The notes: a model not told the origin generated them from the letters alone. DNA of 64,000 nt from Glutamicibacter halophytocola (GCF_001302565.1 NZ_CP012750.1:1054001-1118000), one strand, 5' to 3'. Shown: positions 32,815 through 42,183, counted from the stretch's first letter. Numbers and translations: made by a program.

Positions 32815-34062
32815 ATGGATGAGCCCGAACGGCATGTGCAGAGCCAGCGTTATCTGGTGGGCTCGAATACCACCGATGCTGCTGGGCGCACGCTGACCGA
32901 CATCACCATTGACCTGCTCTTTGTCGGAACCTTGGGCGCAACAGCCATGCAGATGGGCCTGCTGAACACGCTCGGATCGCTCGCCTTCGTTTTTGCCAGC
33001 ATCCCGGCCGGGCACCTTGTTGATACAAGCTCGGCGCTGAAGGTATTGCGCATCGGCATGGCGGGAAAACTTGCTGTCCTGGCATGTCTCGCAGTGCTCG
33101 CAATGAGCGGCGCCTTGAACATCGCCATGGGGCTGGTGCTGTGCACGCTGTTGGGAATCTGCAACGTCTTTTCGGAGACGGCGCAAACTTCGGCAGTGCC
33201 CAGAATGATCGGCGACGACTCCGAATCGCGGCCCCTGGGCATCAGCAAGCTCATCGCCCGGCTCAGCGCCGCGGACCAAAGCATGACGGTGATTATTCCA
33301 GCGCTCGCCGGTACCGGCTTTGCCCTATTTGGTGCGCCAGCGCTGCTCAGTGCCGCCGCGGCCCTGTGCGCCTTGGCGTTGATGATGGCGTGGAGAATTC
33401 GCGACTATCGCGAGAACCAAAGGGCCGATCCGGTTCCGTGCAAAAGCGCCCGTTCCAGCTCAATGCTGGCCGGCCTTCGCTACCTGGCCGCGAACCGGCA
33501 ACTGCTCGCCGCCACTGTCGCCGTGGCCTTGTCTAATCTCGGCCTGGCCATCGGGTCATCCGTGGAGGCGATCTTTGTCATCAACGACCTCGGCTATGGC
33601 GAAGCGGGGTTCGGGCTTTATGCCTCGATCTCGGGTGCGGGCGGGCTCATTGGAGCGCTCGTGGCTACCAGGATCAGCGGAAAGTTTTCATCACCGGCCC
33701 TGCTGCTGCGCACCGGACTTGCCCAAATAGCGCTGGCCTCGATGGTGCTGGCCGCTGCATTTACGAGCGACGCGTGGAGCATCGGATTGCTGGGTGTCCA
33801 TGCGCTGGGGTGGGGGAGTGCTGCTCTGATCCTCAACGTCTCGGCTTCGTCATGGCTGGTTGAAATTGTGCCCGAACACGTGCTGGGACGGGTGCTCAGC
33901 GCTCGCCGCCTCTTGACTTTCGGCGCAGTTCCCGTTGGCAGCATGCTCGGCGGGGCCTTGGGAACCGCCGCAGGAACACAAGCTGCGCTGGCTGCCTGGG
34001 TGATTGCGAGTATGCTCGCGGTGCTCGGTTTTGTGATCCTGCGCGACGCATCGAACAGCTAG
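32815..34062 (+). CDS. MFS transporter, probable siderophore exporter
   Basis: The 415-residue protein has about 12 membrane helices in two halves, with the MFS loop motif visible as GHLVDTSSALKVLRIG after helix 2 and a second-half equivalent (ATRISGKFSSPALLLRTG). MFS proteins of this type (MFS_3/EntS-like) export siderophores. It lies divergent from the desferrioxamine operon, so export of that siderophore is the likely job, although no iron box was found on its side. GGGAG is about 12 nt from the ATG. Alternative: a general drug efflux protein. Confidence 0.78.
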   Translation: MDEPERHVQSQRYLVGSNTTDAAGRTLTDITIDLLFVGTLGATAMQMGLLNTLGSLAFVFASIPAGHLVDTSSALKVLRIGMAGKLAVLACLAVLAMSGALNIAMGLVLCTLLGICNVFSETAQTSAVPRMIGDDSESRPLGISKLIARLSAADQSMTVIIPALAGTGFALFGAPALLSAAAALCALALMMAWRIRDYRENQRADPVPCKSARSSSMLAGLRYLAANRQLLAATVAVALSNLGLAIGSSVEAIFVINDLGYGEAGFGLYASISGAGGLIGALVATRISGKFSSPALLLRTGLAQIALASMVLAAAFTSDAWSIGLLGVHALGWGSAALILNVSASSWLVEIVPEHVLGRVLSARRLLTFGAVPVGSMLGGALGTAAGTQAALAAWVIASMLAVLGFVILRDASNS

Positions 34063-34105
34063 GCTGGAAGCTATTGGATCCGAGAAACCTAAGGCAACTG
34101 CGCAC

Positions 34106-35179
34106 GTGAAACTTGTTATCGACGCACGATACACCCGCATTACCCACCATGACGGAATCAGCCGCTATACGGCTGGGCTGATTGCGGCCACCAGCAAGTT
34201 GGCTGATGTCACCATGCTCATTAATGACACCCGCCAGCTGGCCATGCTTCCCGATGTGCCCTACCTGAAGATCTCGGCTCCGACCAGTGTCCTTGAGCCA
34301 TTTGTCGCCTTGCAGATCAACAAGCTGGATGCCGACGTGGTGTTTTCGCCGATGCAAACCATGGGGACCCTGGGCCGAAAATTCCCGGTTATCTTGACCC
34401 TTCATGACCTGATTTACTACGCGCATCCGCACGCGCCAAAATTCCTGCCGATGCCGATCCGTATCGGATGGTTCCTTTTCCACCAGGTCTACTGGCCGCA
34501 ACGGCTGCTGCTGAATCGAGCCGACGCGGTGGCAACCGTCTCGAATACGACTGCTGGGCTCATGCGCAAGCATCGCTTGACCAGGCAGCGCATCGGCCTG
34601 GTGTCCAATGCGCCGACAGGAGACTTCGCACGGCGGGATCCAAGCGCGAAACCCAAGAAAACCCTGCTCTATATGGGGTCCTTCATGGAATACAAGAACG
34701 TCGAGACTTTGGTGCGGGCCATGGCCTACCTGCCGGAGCACGAGCTGCACTTGCTCAGCGGCATCAAAGAACCGCGTCGCCAGGAGCTAATGGAACTGAT
34801 TCCAAATGGGGCGGCTGTCGTATTCCACGATGGGGTTAGCGACCATGAGTATGAGCAGTTGCTCAGCGAGTGCACCGCGTTGGTCACGCTCTCGCGCGAA
34901 GAAGGGTATGGGCTGCCACTGGTGGAAGCCATGAGCATGGGAACTCCTGTGGTTGTCACCGACATGCCGATCTTCAGGGAAGTTGCCGAAGACGCGGCGC
35001 TCTATGCCTCGCCAGATGATGCGAGAGGATTCGCTGAACAGGTGCGCACGTTGGATGAGTCTGCCACCTGGATGGAGTACTCTCACCGTGCAGTTCAACG
35101 CGCTGAGCACTACTCGTGGGAACGCTCTGCACAACAATTGCTGGAACTCGCGAAGTATGCGTCAGATCACAGGAAATAA
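34106..35179 (+). CDS. GT4-family glycosyltransferase
   Basis: The 357-residue enzyme has a GT-B fold. The N-terminal domain starts KLVIDARYTRITHHDGISRYT with the glycine-poor acceptor loop; the C-terminal donor domain shows LLYMGSFMEYKNVETLVRAM and the EX7E-type donor motif SREEGYGLPLVEAMSMGTPVVVTD. It probably transfers mannose or another nucleotide-activated sugar to a lipid or polysaccharide acceptor in the cytoplasmic membrane. It starts with GTG at 34106, 44 nt after the MFS gene. It is not fused to any cluster recognisable as capsule synthesis. Confidence 0.85.
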   Translation: MKLVIDARYTRITHHDGISRYTAGLIAATSKLADVTMLINDTRQLAMLPDVPYLKISAPTSVLEPFVALQINKLDADVVFSPMQTMGTLGRKFPVILTLHDLIYYAHPHAPKFLPMPIRIGWFLFHQVYWPQRLLLNRADAVATVSNTTAGLMRKHRLTRQRIGLVSNAPTGDFARRDPSAKPKKTLLYMGSFMEYKNVETLVRAMAYLPEHELHLLSGIKEPRRQELMELIPNGAAVVFHDGVSDHEYEQLLSECTALVTLSREEGYGLPLVEAMSMGTPVVVTDMPIFREVAEDAALYASPDDARGFAEQVRTLDESATWMEYSHRAVQRAEHYSWERSAQQLLELAKYASDHRK

Positions 35180-35318
35180 ATTCTTGATTCAACCCGTATG
35201 AAAGTGGGTTCAGACAGCTTAAAGCGCGGAAAATTGGCGATAATTCAGGCCCTGCGATCCGGCAGCCTCCCGATTTGAAAACCTGACTTGGCCAGTGCTA
35301 AAGTATTACTCGTTGCAT

Positions 35319-35391
35319 TCCTCCATAGCTCAATTGGCAGAGCATTCGACTGTTAATCGAAGGGTTACTGGTTCAAGTCCAGTTGGAGGAG
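35319..35391 (+). tRNA. tRNA-Asn (GTT), copy 2
   Basis: Identical over all 73 nt to the copy at 15512, with the same cloverleaf and anticodon GTT; CCA is not encoded. The promoter is TTGAAA (35275-35280), 18 nt, TAAAGT (35299-35304). Similar sequence just before the mature end (TAAAGT...CTCGTTGCA) is shared with copy 1, pointing to duplication of gene plus promoter. Confidence 0.96.
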
Positions 35392-35400
35392 CCAAGAAAA

Positions 35401-35436
35401 AACTTCCCAGTTACTTAGGTAGCTGGGAAGTTTTTT
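35401..35436. terminator. Terminator after tRNA-Asn copy 2
   Basis: AACTTCCCAG (35401-35410) pairs with CTGGGAAGTT (35423-35432), with an A run before it and TTTTTT after it, so it is symmetric and strong. The following ~230 nt up to the holin-like gene hold no convincing gene. Confidence 0.88.
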
Positions 35437-35666
35437 GTTTTCCCCGCGTTGAGTGCGGCTGACGTATTTAAACTGAAATCCCGTCACAGGCTGGATCTCC
35501 TATAACCTCAGGTGATTAGACGATAGACTTTCGAATCGTTAACAGTTACACCCATAGCATGAGTTCGGGCTGTGGGTTTTACGCCTGAAGACTGAGTCGA
35601 TTGAGGTAGCCGGGGTGTTAGCGTGAGATACACCGGTTGCTGCGCGATCGAGAATATGGAGAAACC

Positions 35667-36506
35667 ATGACTGAAGCTGAATCGACGCAAGCTGACGAAA
35701 GCCTGAAGTCGAGCGTCAAGAGTGCTAAGGCGCAGGTTGAAGGACTCAAGGAGCTTGTTCCGCAACAGCTCTCGGATGAAATCAAGCTCGCGACAACTGT
35801 ACTCAAGGGCAAGGGAATCAGCCTTGGCATGGCAGCAGCACTCGCTGGTGCTGCACTCGTCGTAGTTTCGCTTTTTGTTATTGCCGTCGTAGTGACCTTG
35901 GTAAATGTTTTGGCTATTTGGCTGCCTGGATGGGCTGCGGCGTTGATCGTTGCTGGCTTCTTCCTGCTAGTCGCAGCCATTTTGGGCTTGGTTGGATACG
36001 CCAAGGTCAAGAAGGCGCTGCCGCTTAAGCCAGAAGCAGCCATTAGAGGTATTCGCCATGACTTGGGCGTGCTCAAGGATGGTAGCGAGTTCGACGTCAG
36101 CACGCTCGATGAACCGCTGAAGAAGAAGCCTGAAGATGCCGAAGAAAGCGACAAGAAGAAGGAACCAAAGCCGCCGGCACCAAGTGCTGACGAACTGATC
36201 CTCCGGACCCGTCGTCGTCGCCGCCAGATTCAGGCGCTGCGCGACAACCTTGGCGAGAGCGTTCAGGCGCCTCTGGCCAAGATCGATAAAGTACGCTCCT
36301 TTACGCAAAGCGCCGGAGACAAAGTTTCCGGTGCGGCCGCCAAGGCTCGTGGATTCGTCCGACCTGCGTCTTCGTCTTCCGAAGATCAATCGGAGGCTGA
36401 CAGAGCCAATGGCCAACGCCTAGAACAGGCACGACCGTACCTTGTGATGGCAGGTTCAACGCTGGCACTGGGTGCAGTTATTCGCGCCCTATTCAAGCGC
36501 TCCTGA
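35667..36506 (+). CDS. Phage_holin_3_6-type membrane protein with basic C-terminal region
   Basis: GGAGAAACC before the ATG at 35667 sets the start. The 279-residue protein has an N-terminal amphipathic region (LKELVPQQLSDEIKLATTVLKGKG), two hydrophobic helices (about 55-80 and 85-110) in the pattern of the actinobacterial holin-like family PF07332, a Lys/Glu/Pro-rich linker, and a DUF3618-like stretch (LILRTRRRRRQIQALRDNLGE). Despite the family name these chromosomal proteins are not phage lysis genes; they are membrane proteins of unknown role. No phage genes lie nearby. A final hydrophobic stretch (YLVMAGSTLALGAVIRALF) may form a third helix. Confidence 0.75.
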   Translation: MTEAESTQADESLKSSVKSAKAQVEGLKELVPQQLSDEIKLATTVLKGKGISLGMAAALAGAALVVVSLFVIAVVVTLVNVLAIWLPGWAAALIVAGFFLLVAAILGLVGYAKVKKALPLKPEAAIRGIRHDLGVLKDGSEFDVSTLDEPLKKKPEDAEESDKKKEPKPPAPSADELILRTRRRRRQIQALRDNLGESVQAPLAKIDKVRSFTQSAGDKVSGAAAKARGFVRPASSSSEDQSEADRANGQRLEQARPYLVMAGSTLALGAVIRALFKRS

Positions 36507-36595
36507 GTTATCGGCTGGCGGAGCAGCGCTACGGAGTCTACTGGAACTGAGCTGCCCCGTCATGTACGAAGAATTTAGGCTAGAAAGGCACTGAC

Positions 36596-37507
36596 ATGGT
36601 CTGGATCGCTATTGCAGCGGCACTATGCAGTGCCTTTTGTCTTGCGTTTGGCGCCCACTTCCAATCCATCGCGGTTCGCAATTCCGTTGATGGGCTGGAA
36701 CTGACCCTCAAGAACGCTGGAAAGCTCGCCACCAATAAGGGCTGGATGGGCGGACTGCTTCTGATGATCCTGGGCATGGCATTGAACGTCTTCGCCTTGG
36801 CCAGCGCGCCACTGACGGTGGTGCAGCCAATTGGTGCCATCGCTCTGGTCATTACAGCGATGGTCAATGCCAGGGAAACGGGCATTACGATGAATCGCCC
36901 TACGGTGATGGCGATCATCAGCTGCATGCTTGGTTCAGTCGGATTCGTTCTTCTGGCAGTGACCGCAACCAATAGCAATCATGCAGTCACCGAAGAGCAA
37001 TCGCACCTGATCGAAATGATCCTCGCTGGGGTGGTGGCAATCGTGGGATTGGCCACGATCCTCTTCCATCGAAAGCTCGGCGCAATCTTCTTTATCGTGG
37101 GCGCAGGCGTGCTCTTTGGATTCGTCGCAGTCCTGGTGCGAACCATCGCCATCGCGGTTCTGGGAATTGGCAACAGCAGCTTCCTGCAGTTGCCATGGAT
37201 CGCAGGTTTAGCTGTTGTCGTAGCAGGTCTTCTCGGTTCTTATTTTGTTCAAAAGGCCTACTCAAAGGGGCCTCCCGAATTGGTGATTGCGGGCTTGACC
37301 GTTATTGACCCGATCATCGGCATTGCTATTGGGGCCAGTATCCTCGGCGAATTGCGCCCCGATGTCCCAGTGCTTGTCACGGTGCTGATGCTCGTTGCCG
37401 CGGCTCTTGCCATTGTGGGTGTAGCTGCCTTGTCCCGCCACCACCCGGACGTTATCGAGCGGCGCAACCGGGCTGAAGCTGATAAACAACTGCCAGAGTC
37501 GAAATAG
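36596..37507 (+). CDS. DMT/NIPA-like membrane protein
   Basis: The 303-residue protein has about nine or ten hydrophobic segments. The start WIAIAAALCSAFCLAFGAHFQSIAVR and the paired half GLLGSYFVQKAYSKGPPELVIAGLTVIDPIIGIAIG resemble the NIPA/DMT superfamily (Mg2+ or small-molecule permeases). It directly precedes the GT4 gene at 37565, a pair often seen together in actinobacteria, so a role in moving a lipid-linked sugar or a glycolipid is conceivable, but unproven. Confidence 0.7.
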   Translation: MVWIAIAAALCSAFCLAFGAHFQSIAVRNSVDGLELTLKNAGKLATNKGWMGGLLLMILGMALNVFALASAPLTVVQPIGAIALVITAMVNARETGITMNRPTVMAIISCMLGSVGFVLLAVTATNSNHAVTEEQSHLIEMILAGVVAIVGLATILFHRKLGAIFFIVGAGVLFGFVAVLVRTIAIAVLGIGNSSFLQLPWIAGLAVVVAGLLGSYFVQKAYSKGPPELVIAGLTVIDPIIGIAIGASILGELRPDVPVLVTVLMLVAAALAIVGVAALSRHHPDVIERRNRAEADKQLPESK

Positions 37508-37564
37508 ACTGAAGATCCAGACTTTTCATCAAACCCAAATTCTTGTGAACGACTAAGGATGCCC

Positions 37565-38746
37565 GTGGCCAAGGAAAAACCACTGACCATTGTCATTGCA
37601 GCTGACACCTATCCTCCGGATGTGAATGGCGCAGCGATATTTTGCTACCGTCTCGCCACCGAGATGCATGCACGTGGTCACCGGGTGCACGTGCTTGCGG
37701 TACGCGGAAACAAGGGCAAAACCTTCACGGAAATCCGGGACGAGGCCATCGTGCACCGGTTGGAATCCCATTCGGTGCCAACCCACGAGTATTTCCGAAT
37801 CGCCTTCCCATGGGAAGTGAACAAGCAGATCGACAAGCTGCTTTCCGAGATCAAGCCGGATGTTATCCACGCGCAAAGCCACTACATGATCGGCCAGCGC
37901 GCCATCGGCTGGGCTCGAAAAAACAAGGTCCGCTCGGTGGCGACCAATCACTTCATGCCGGAGAATCTTGATCCATTCCTGCCTTTCCCGCGCTGGTTCA
38001 AGCGCATCGTGGCCCATAATTCCTGGAAGGACATGGGCAAGATTTTCGGCCGGGCCAATGCAGTCACCACGCCGACTCCCCTGGCCGCCAAAGCAATGCG
38101 CGAACGGGCGAAGCTGATGAATGTTCTGCCCCTGTCCAACGGCATTGAAGTCGGCAATTATGAGCTGGCCCCGGGGGAGGAGATCATGAAGAATGATTTT
38201 CCAACGATCCTTTTCGCTGGGCGGCTAGCGGTTGAGAAGAATATTAACGAACTGATCGAGGCATTGCCCCTGATGCGCGAAGTGCCCAATGCAATCATCG
38301 AGATCGTTGGCGGTGGCGAGCAGCGGGGCATCCTTGAAAAGATCGCTGATGAGCTCAAGATTCGCGACCGGGTGCGCTTCCTTGGTCACGTCAGTGATGA
38401 AGAGCTGCGCCAGGCTTACCTGCGCTGCGACGTTTTCTGCCAGCCAGGCACCGCTGAACTGCAGTCGCTGGTGACACTTGAAGCGCTCTCGGCTTCCAAG
38501 CCTGTTGTCTTGGCCAACGCGATGGCCCTGCCGCATCTTGTTGATGAAGGTGTCAACGGCTACATGTTCAAGCCAGGGGATCGGCAGGACCTGGCGGAGA
38601 AGCTGGACAGGGTTCTGTCCATGGATGAGGCGCAGCGCATGAAGTTCGGCGAGGCCGGACACCGCAAGGTGCTGAACCACGCGCAAAAGAAAACCATGAA
38701 CTCCTTCGAAGCGCTTTATCGAGGCGAAGAAGTCTCAACGCACTGA
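37565..38746 (+). CDS. GT4-family glycosyltransferase (PimB/MgtA-like)
   Basis: The 393-residue GT-B enzyme begins PLTIVIAADTYPPDVNGAAIF, the acceptor-site loop (DxxxPxxNG) of lipid mannosyltransferases and diacylglycerol glycosyltransferases, and has IHAQSHYMIGQRA and the donor region FAGRLAVEKNINELIEALPL, IEIVGGGEQRGILE and QPGTAELQSLVTLEALSASKPVV with the EX7E motif. Probable role: glycosylation of a membrane lipid such as phosphatidylinositol or diacylglycerol. The GTG at 37565 is chosen because AAGG lies 6 nt before it; the ATG at 37559 would put it too close. Confidence 0.86.
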   Translation: MAKEKPLTIVIAADTYPPDVNGAAIFCYRLATEMHARGHRVHVLAVRGNKGKTFTEIRDEAIVHRLESHSVPTHEYFRIAFPWEVNKQIDKLLSEIKPDVIHAQSHYMIGQRAIGWARKNKVRSVATNHFMPENLDPFLPFPRWFKRIVAHNSWKDMGKIFGRANAVTTPTPLAAKAMRERAKLMNVLPLSNGIEVGNYELAPGEEIMKNDFPTILFAGRLAVEKNINELIEALPLMREVPNAIIEIVGGGEQRGILEKIADELKIRDRVRFLGHVSDEELRQAYLRCDVFCQPGTAELQSLVTLEALSASKPVVLANAMALPHLVDEGVNGYMFKPGDRQDLAEKLDRVLSMDEAQRMKFGEAGHRKVLNHAQKKTMNSFEALYRGEEVSTH

Positions 38747-38844
38747 CGCGTGCGACCGGTTGCGGTGAGCCAAATCGGTGTTTGGGCTAGTAATGCCCTA
38801 GAATATTTCGAGTGTGGTTGTAGCAATGCGTTGCGAACACATGT

Positions 38845-38918
<74 letters not shown>

Positions 38919-38928
38919 CTGATGAAAG

Positions 38929-38964
38929 TCGCCCGATAATTCGTGTCAACGAGTTGTCGGGCGA
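38929..38964 (+). terminator. Hairpin after the CAT tRNA
   Basis: TCGCCCGA (38929-38936) pairs with TCGGGCGA (38957-38964), followed by TTTGCATTT. A plausible terminator with a weak T tract. Confidence 0.6.
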
Positions 38965-38972
38965 TTTGCATT

Positions 38973-39284
38973 TCAGTCCCCGTGATCTTTGGGAAGGCGC
39001 TGGCCCTGGTTTGGGAAAAAATCAGGGCGGGCGTCTGGGGCTCTGCCCATAGCCATATTCTCAAAAGTCGTGCTGGCATCGCGCAGCGGTTCGAAGCCTT
39101 CGCGAAGTTTGCCAGCGCGGCGTGCAACGATGAGCCTGCGGGTGAAGCCGGCTACCAGTGCCAGGCCAAAAAGAATCCAGGCAATCATCCCGAAATCAGG
39201 TTTGTCCCCGTCTTGCCACAAGCCGTAGATAACGCCAAGGAGCAAGGCGATGGCGCACCCGGTGAGGATCAGCGCTTTTTTCAT
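38973..39284 (-). CDS. Small two-helix membrane protein, unknown
   Basis: Start at ATG 39284 gives 103 residues: two hydrophobic segments (KALILTGCAIALLLGVIYGL and FGMIAWILFGLALVAGFTRR) and a polar C-terminal tail (LREGFEPLRDAST, then Pro/Asp-rich). Cytoplasmic tail predicted from the Arg after the second helix. Unknown family. It follows the M23 peptidase gene in the minus-strand direction. Confidence 0.6.
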   Translation of the reverse strand: MKKALILTGCAIALLLGVIYGLWQDGDKPDFGMIAWILFGLALVAGFTRRLIVARRAGKLREGFEPLRDASTTFENMAMGRAPDARPDFFPNQGQRLPKDHGD

Positions 39285-39368
39285 GGCCCGCCCGACTCCT
39301 CCTCGCCTCTGCCCAGATTCCTTCCATCGTACGGCGCTCGTCAAGGAAAACAGCAGGAACACTGCTGC

Positions 39369-39908
39369 CTATGGGTGCAGCGGCAACAGGATTGACGGTC
39401 GCATATCGCGAATGAGCAGGACCGGATCAATGTATTCGCCATTCAAGCGCACACCCCAGTGGATGCATCGCGCCGAGCAGTGGGCCCCGGTGGACACGGT
39501 GCCTACCTGCGCTCCGGCATCAACCCAATCGCCCGCTTTGGCGATTGCCTGAACCGGTTCGAGGCTGGTTTTGAATCCGTTCCCATGATCGATAACCATC
39601 ACGGGGCGATCCACCACAGTTGATGCGAAGGTGACCTGCCCTCGCTGTGGAGCAAAAACCTTGTCGCCATCGCTTGCCGCCAGATCAACGCCACGATGTC
39701 CGGGCAGCCAATTTTCCGCTGGCTTATCGAAGGGTTCAGTGATCTTTGGCTCACCCGCTAGCGGCCACCGCCAGCCGTTGGCTGTTGCGAGCGAAGCATG
39801 AGGCAGTGGCGGGAGTTGTTCTGGCAGTGAGGCACCGCTGGCAGCGAGCGCGAGGCTGATGGCGAGCAACAGGAATTTGGCTTGTTTTAATGCGGCTTGG
39901 GTTTTCAT
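39369..39908 (-). CDS. M23-family (LytM) endopeptidase-like exported protein
   Basis: The 179-residue protein has a signal peptide (AKFLLLAISLALAASGASL) and an M23 domain: PGHRGVDLAASDGDKVFAPQRGQV (His71 and Asp75), VMVIDHGNGFKTSLEPV and CIHWGVRLNGEYIDPVLL (His150). Residue 148 of the usual HxH pair is Cys, as in a group of actinobacterial M23 proteins with (C/L)HWG, so the second half of the zinc site differs from classical LytM. It probably cleaves or binds peptidoglycan peptides outside the membrane. The gene lies divergent to rpsB. Confidence 0.85.
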   Translation of the reverse strand: MKTQAALKQAKFLLLAISLALAASGASLPEQLPPLPHASLATANGWRWPLAGEPKITEPFDKPAENWLPGHRGVDLAASDGDKVFAPQRGQVTFASTVVDRPVMVIDHGNGFKTSLEPVQAIAKAGDWVDAGAQVGTVSTGAHCSARCIHWGVRLNGEYIDPVLLIRDMRPSILLPLHP

Positions 39909-40302
39909 CTATTCAGCGTCCGGCGTCGTCCACCGGGTGGATAAGAAGTCGAGCCGAAATGTGGGTAATCCGATGGGCTCCAGATCACGGTTCTGCGTGC
40001 TGTGCGAAGCGCGGGGTGTAGTACACTTTAAACAGCAGTTTCCTGTCATAGGTGTGTCCAAAATTGGATTCAGCAGGCAAGAGATTGACTTCGCGTATGA
40101 GGTTCCATGGCCAACTAGGGCTGTGGCCCGAGGTTCCAGTGGTCCGAGAGAATCGGTGGACTGACGGCGAGATGCCAAGCATCTTCGGCTCTCATACTAG
40201 GGCGGGTAACCACAATGGCTATCTGCATCAACCCGAACAAACAAGAGCAGTTACCGCGGGCGCACGTGTGCCCGGTCCGCCACTGCTGAAAGGAGTTGCG
40301 AC
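39909..40302 (+). promoter_or_regulatory. rpsB upstream region and leader
   Basis: No ORF here has coding character. TACACT (40022-40027) could be a -10 for rpsB, which would give a leader of about 270 nt. Close to the gene, GGGCGCACGTGTGCCC (40258-40273) is a dyad that could form a hairpin just before AAAGGAG. Long rpsB leaders are the site where S2 represses its own operon in other bacteria; whether this one does is not shown. Confidence 0.45.
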
Positions 40303-41127
40303 ATGCCAGTCGTAACCATGCGAGAGCTGCTTGACAGCGGCGTCCACTTCGGCCACCAGACCCGTCGCTGGAACCCAAAGATGAAGCGCTTCATCTTCAC
40401 CGAGCGCAACGGCATCTACATCATCGACCTGCAGCAGTCGCTGTCGTTCATCGACCGCGCTTACGAGTTCGTGAAGCAGACTGTTGCTCACGGCGGCACC
40501 GTACTGTTCGTTGGTACCAAGAAGCAGGCTCAGGAATCCATTGCTGAGCAGGCTAACCGCGTTGGCCAGCCATACGTGAACCAGCGCTGGCTCGGCGGTA
40601 TGCTGACCAACTTCCAGACCGTCTCCAAGCGCGTTCAGCGCATGAAGGAACTGGAAGAGATCAACTTCGAGGACGTTGCTGGCTCCGGTCACACCAAGAA
40701 GGAACTGCTGCTGCTCAAGCGCGAGCTGACCAAGCTGCAGAACAACCTCGGTGGTATCCGCAACTTGACCCGCACCCCTTCCGCTATCTGGATCGTTGAC
40801 ACCAAGAAGGAACACTTGGCTATCGACGAAGCCCAGAAGCTGGGCATCCCAGTTGTGGCCATCCTGGACACCAACTGCGATCCAGACGAGGTTACCTACC
40901 CAATCCCAGGCAACGACGACGCTATCCGCTCCGTCAACCTGCTGACCCGCGTTGTTGCTGACGCTGTGGCCGAAGGCCTCATCGCCAAGAACAACAAGGC
41001 TGCAGGCAAGACCGAGGGTGCCGCTGAGCCAATGGCTGAGTGGGAGCGCGAACTGCTTGAGGGCGAAAAGGCCAAGGCTGAGGCTCCTGCTGAGGAAGCT
41101 GCAACCGAGGCTGGCGAAGCCAAGTAG
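40303..41127 (+). CDS. rpsB: 30S ribosomal protein S2
   Basis: The 274-residue protein is a complete S2: [30 protein letters not shown] at the N terminus, [30 protein letters not shown] and the C-terminal [26 protein letters not shown]. The last ~45 residues are an Ala/Glu-rich tail often found in actinobacteria. It binds the 30S head-body junction and is needed for S1 binding in other bacteria. AAAGGAG sits 7 nt before the ATG. tsf follows after a hairpin. Confidence 0.98.
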   Translation: MPVVTMRELLDSGVHFGHQTRRWNPKMKRFIFTERNGIYIIDLQQSLSFIDRAYEFVKQTVAHGGTVLFVGTKKQAQESIAEQANRVGQPYVNQRWLGGMLTNFQTVSKRVQRMKELEEINFEDVAGSGHTKKELLLLKRELTKLQNNLGGIRNLTRTPSAIWIVDTKKEHLAIDEAQKLGIPVVAILDTNCDPDEVTYPIPGNDDAIRSVNLLTRVVADAVAEGLIAKNNKAAGKTEGAAEPMAEWERELLEGEKAKAEAPAEEAATEAGEAK

Positions 41128-41195
41128 TCACCTGCGTGACTCTAGGAGTTTGCCTCGGGGCACTAGCGTGTTGATTGAGGCAAGCTCCGCCAAGT

Positions 41196-41233
41196 CTTGT
41201 GGGACGGGCCGGAGAACCGACCCGTCCCACAAG
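41196..41233 (+). terminator. Strong hairpin between rpsB and tsf
   Basis: CTTGTGGGACGGG (41196-41208) pairs perfectly with CCCGTCCCACAAG (41221-41233). No T tract follows, so it is more likely an attenuator, pause or RNA-processing site that sets the ratio of rpsB to tsf message than a full terminator. Confidence 0.6.
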
Positions 41234-41272
41234 CAAATCAAACTTGAAACTCCTAGCTGAATGGGATTGCAC

Positions 41273-42109
41273 GTGGCAAACTACACCGCTGCTGATATCA
41301 AGGCACTGCGCGAGCGCACTGGCGCCGGCATGATGGACGTTAAGAAGGCTCTGGACGAGGCCAACGGCGACGCCGAGAAGGCCATCGAGATCATTCGCGT
41401 CAAGGGCCTGAAGGGCGCTACCAAGCGCGAAGGCCGTTCGACCGCTGAAGGCCTGGTTGCTGCCAAGGTCGAAGGCAACGTCGGCGTCATGGTCGAGATC
41501 AACTGCGAGACCGACTTCGTCGCAAAGAACGAGAAGTTCATCGCTCTGGCTGCCAAGGTCCTGGATGCCGCTGTGGCTTCCGGCGCTGCAGATGCAGAAG
41601 CACTGCTGGCTTACGAGCTGGACGGCAAGACCATCGGCGACACCGTCATCGAAGAGGGCGCAATCCTCGGCGAGAAGATCGTTGTCCGCCGCGTTGCCCG
41701 CATCGAGGGTGCCAAGGTTGCCGCTTACCTGCACAAGACCAGCAAGGACCTGCCAGCGCAGGTTGGCGTTCTGATGGCTGTGGATGCAGACAGCGAAGCT
41801 GCTGCAACCGTTGCGCACGACGTTGCTGTGCACACCGCTGCAATGGCTCCAACCTACCTGTCCCGCGAAGAGGTTCCAGCAGATAAGGTCGCCGACGAGC
41901 GCCGTATCGCTGACGAAACCGCTCGCGCAGAGGGCAAGCCAGAAGCTGCCTTGGCCAAGATCGTTGAAGGCCGCCTGACCGGCTTCTTCAAGGAGATCGT
42001 CCTGGTTGACCAGGCTTTCGCCAAGGATGCCAAGAAGTCCGTTGCCAAGGTCTTCGAAGAAGCTGGCACCAAGCCAGTTGCTTTCGCTCGCTTCCGCGTC
42101 GGCGCCTAA
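41273..42109 (+). CDS. tsf: Translation elongation factor Ts
   Basis: EF-Ts exchanges GDP for GTP on EF-Tu. The 278 residues show the N-terminal helical motif NYTAADIKALRERTGAGMMDVKKAL (UBA-like) and the conserved TDFVAKNEKF in the core. A GTG at 41273 is chosen because it begins the family-typical ANYTAADI; the upstream ATG at 41261 would add four residues. It is followed by a terminator at 42184. Confidence 0.97.
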   Translation: MANYTAADIKALRERTGAGMMDVKKALDEANGDAEKAIEIIRVKGLKGATKREGRSTAEGLVAAKVEGNVGVMVEINCETDFVAKNEKFIALAAKVLDAAVASGAADAEALLAYELDGKTIGDTVIEEGAILGEKIVVRRVARIEGAKVAAYLHKTSKDLPAQVGVLMAVDADSEAAATVAHDVAVHTAAMAPTYLSREEVPADKVADERRIADETARAEGKPEAALAKIVEGRLTGFFKEIVLVDQAFAKDAKKSVAKVFEEAGTKPVAFARFRVGA

Positions 42110-42183
42110 GCTTTAAAGCTTCAGGCACTGAATAACACGCACTAAGCGGCACGCGCTCAGAGGAATCTGAGTGCCCAGGATCA

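Noticed and set aside
35667..36506. Evidence for a prophage from the holin-like gene
   Set aside because: No endolysin, terminase, capsid or integrase genes nearby; this family is chromosomal in actinobacteria.
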